5,696 nucleotides of DNA from an uncultured Paracoccaceae bacterium. GTDB lineage: Bacteria; Pseudomonadota; Alphaproteobacteria; Rhodobacterales; Rhodobacteraceae. The position numbers and the translations under genes are program-made. This document shows positions 5,689-5,696 of this stretch, piece by piece. Each line of letters opens with the position of its first letter. Position 1 is the stretch's first letter. The notes below the pieces were generated by a model that was given only the letters and a program-made list of their open reading frames with translations, did not search any database and was not told where the DNA came from. Location of the stretch: contig CALESR010000011.1 of the NCBI GenBank assembly GCA_937907485.1, positions 1 through 5,696 of the forward strand, read 5' to 3'.

Positions 5689-5696
5689 GGTGAGGC

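Larger units (their letters stand above)
5555..5696. other. Non-coding right end downstream of ribE
   Basis: These 142 bases hold no credible coding region. They contain the compact hairpin (5586-5604), the large palindrome (5605-5688) and the CtrA-like box, then a G-rich end (GGGGGGTGAGGC) that may begin another hairpin cut by the window edge. Such symmetry would suit the gap between ribE and a convergent gene, but the neighbour is not visible. Confidence 0.5.

Overview
The window looks like chromosomal DNA of an alphaproteobacterium, most likely of the Rhodobacteraceae/Paracoccaceae group. By eye it is about two-thirds G+C. Codon use in all four genes is strongly G/C-ending, which is why long antisense shadow frames occur. 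The gaps between genes carry GC-rich stem-loops followed by tails such as GGATATTTA, GGGATAGTTG or GGGGCAAGATGAAGG, as I remember from many genomes of this family. No transposase, integrase, tRNA, rRNA or CRISPR array was seen.

Layout, left to right: a non-coding left end with a GC-rich stem-loop (1-81); then three capsule genes on the minus strand, transcribed kpsS (4813-3524), kpsD/OPX (3256-2114) and kpsC (2097-82); then a 129-base divergent gap; then ribE (riboflavin synthase alpha chain, 4943-5554) on the plus strand; and finally a 142-base non-coding right end. The right end holds a compact hairpin and a large imperfect palindrome whose loop carries a TTAA-N7-TTAA box, the core of the alphaproteobacterial CtrA site.

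The capsule genes form the lipid-anchor and outer-membrane part of an ABC-transporter-dependent (group 2 type) capsule system. KpsS is expected to place the first beta-Kdo on phosphatidylglycerol, and KpsC, a tandem two-module enzyme, to extend the beta-Kdo linker. The Wza/KpsD/BexD-like lipoprotein is expected to form the export channel in the outer membrane. The inner-membrane transporter (KpsM/KpsT), the KpsE-type co-polymerase and the enzymes that make CMP-Kdo or the repeat unit are not here and must lie elsewhere if the system works. kpsD and kpsC are 16 bases apart and look co-transcribed from a good sigma70-like promoter just upstream of kpsD (TTGGAA-N17-TATACT). kpsS is separated from them by 267 bases that include two stem-loops, so it may be a separate unit.

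ribE is unrelated to capsule in function. It starts divergently from kpsS and is followed by terminator-like structure. Nothing here is clearly an undescribed system. The least explained piece is the palindrome with its CtrA-like box at the right edge, followed by the Asp at position +2 of the OPX lipoprotein.
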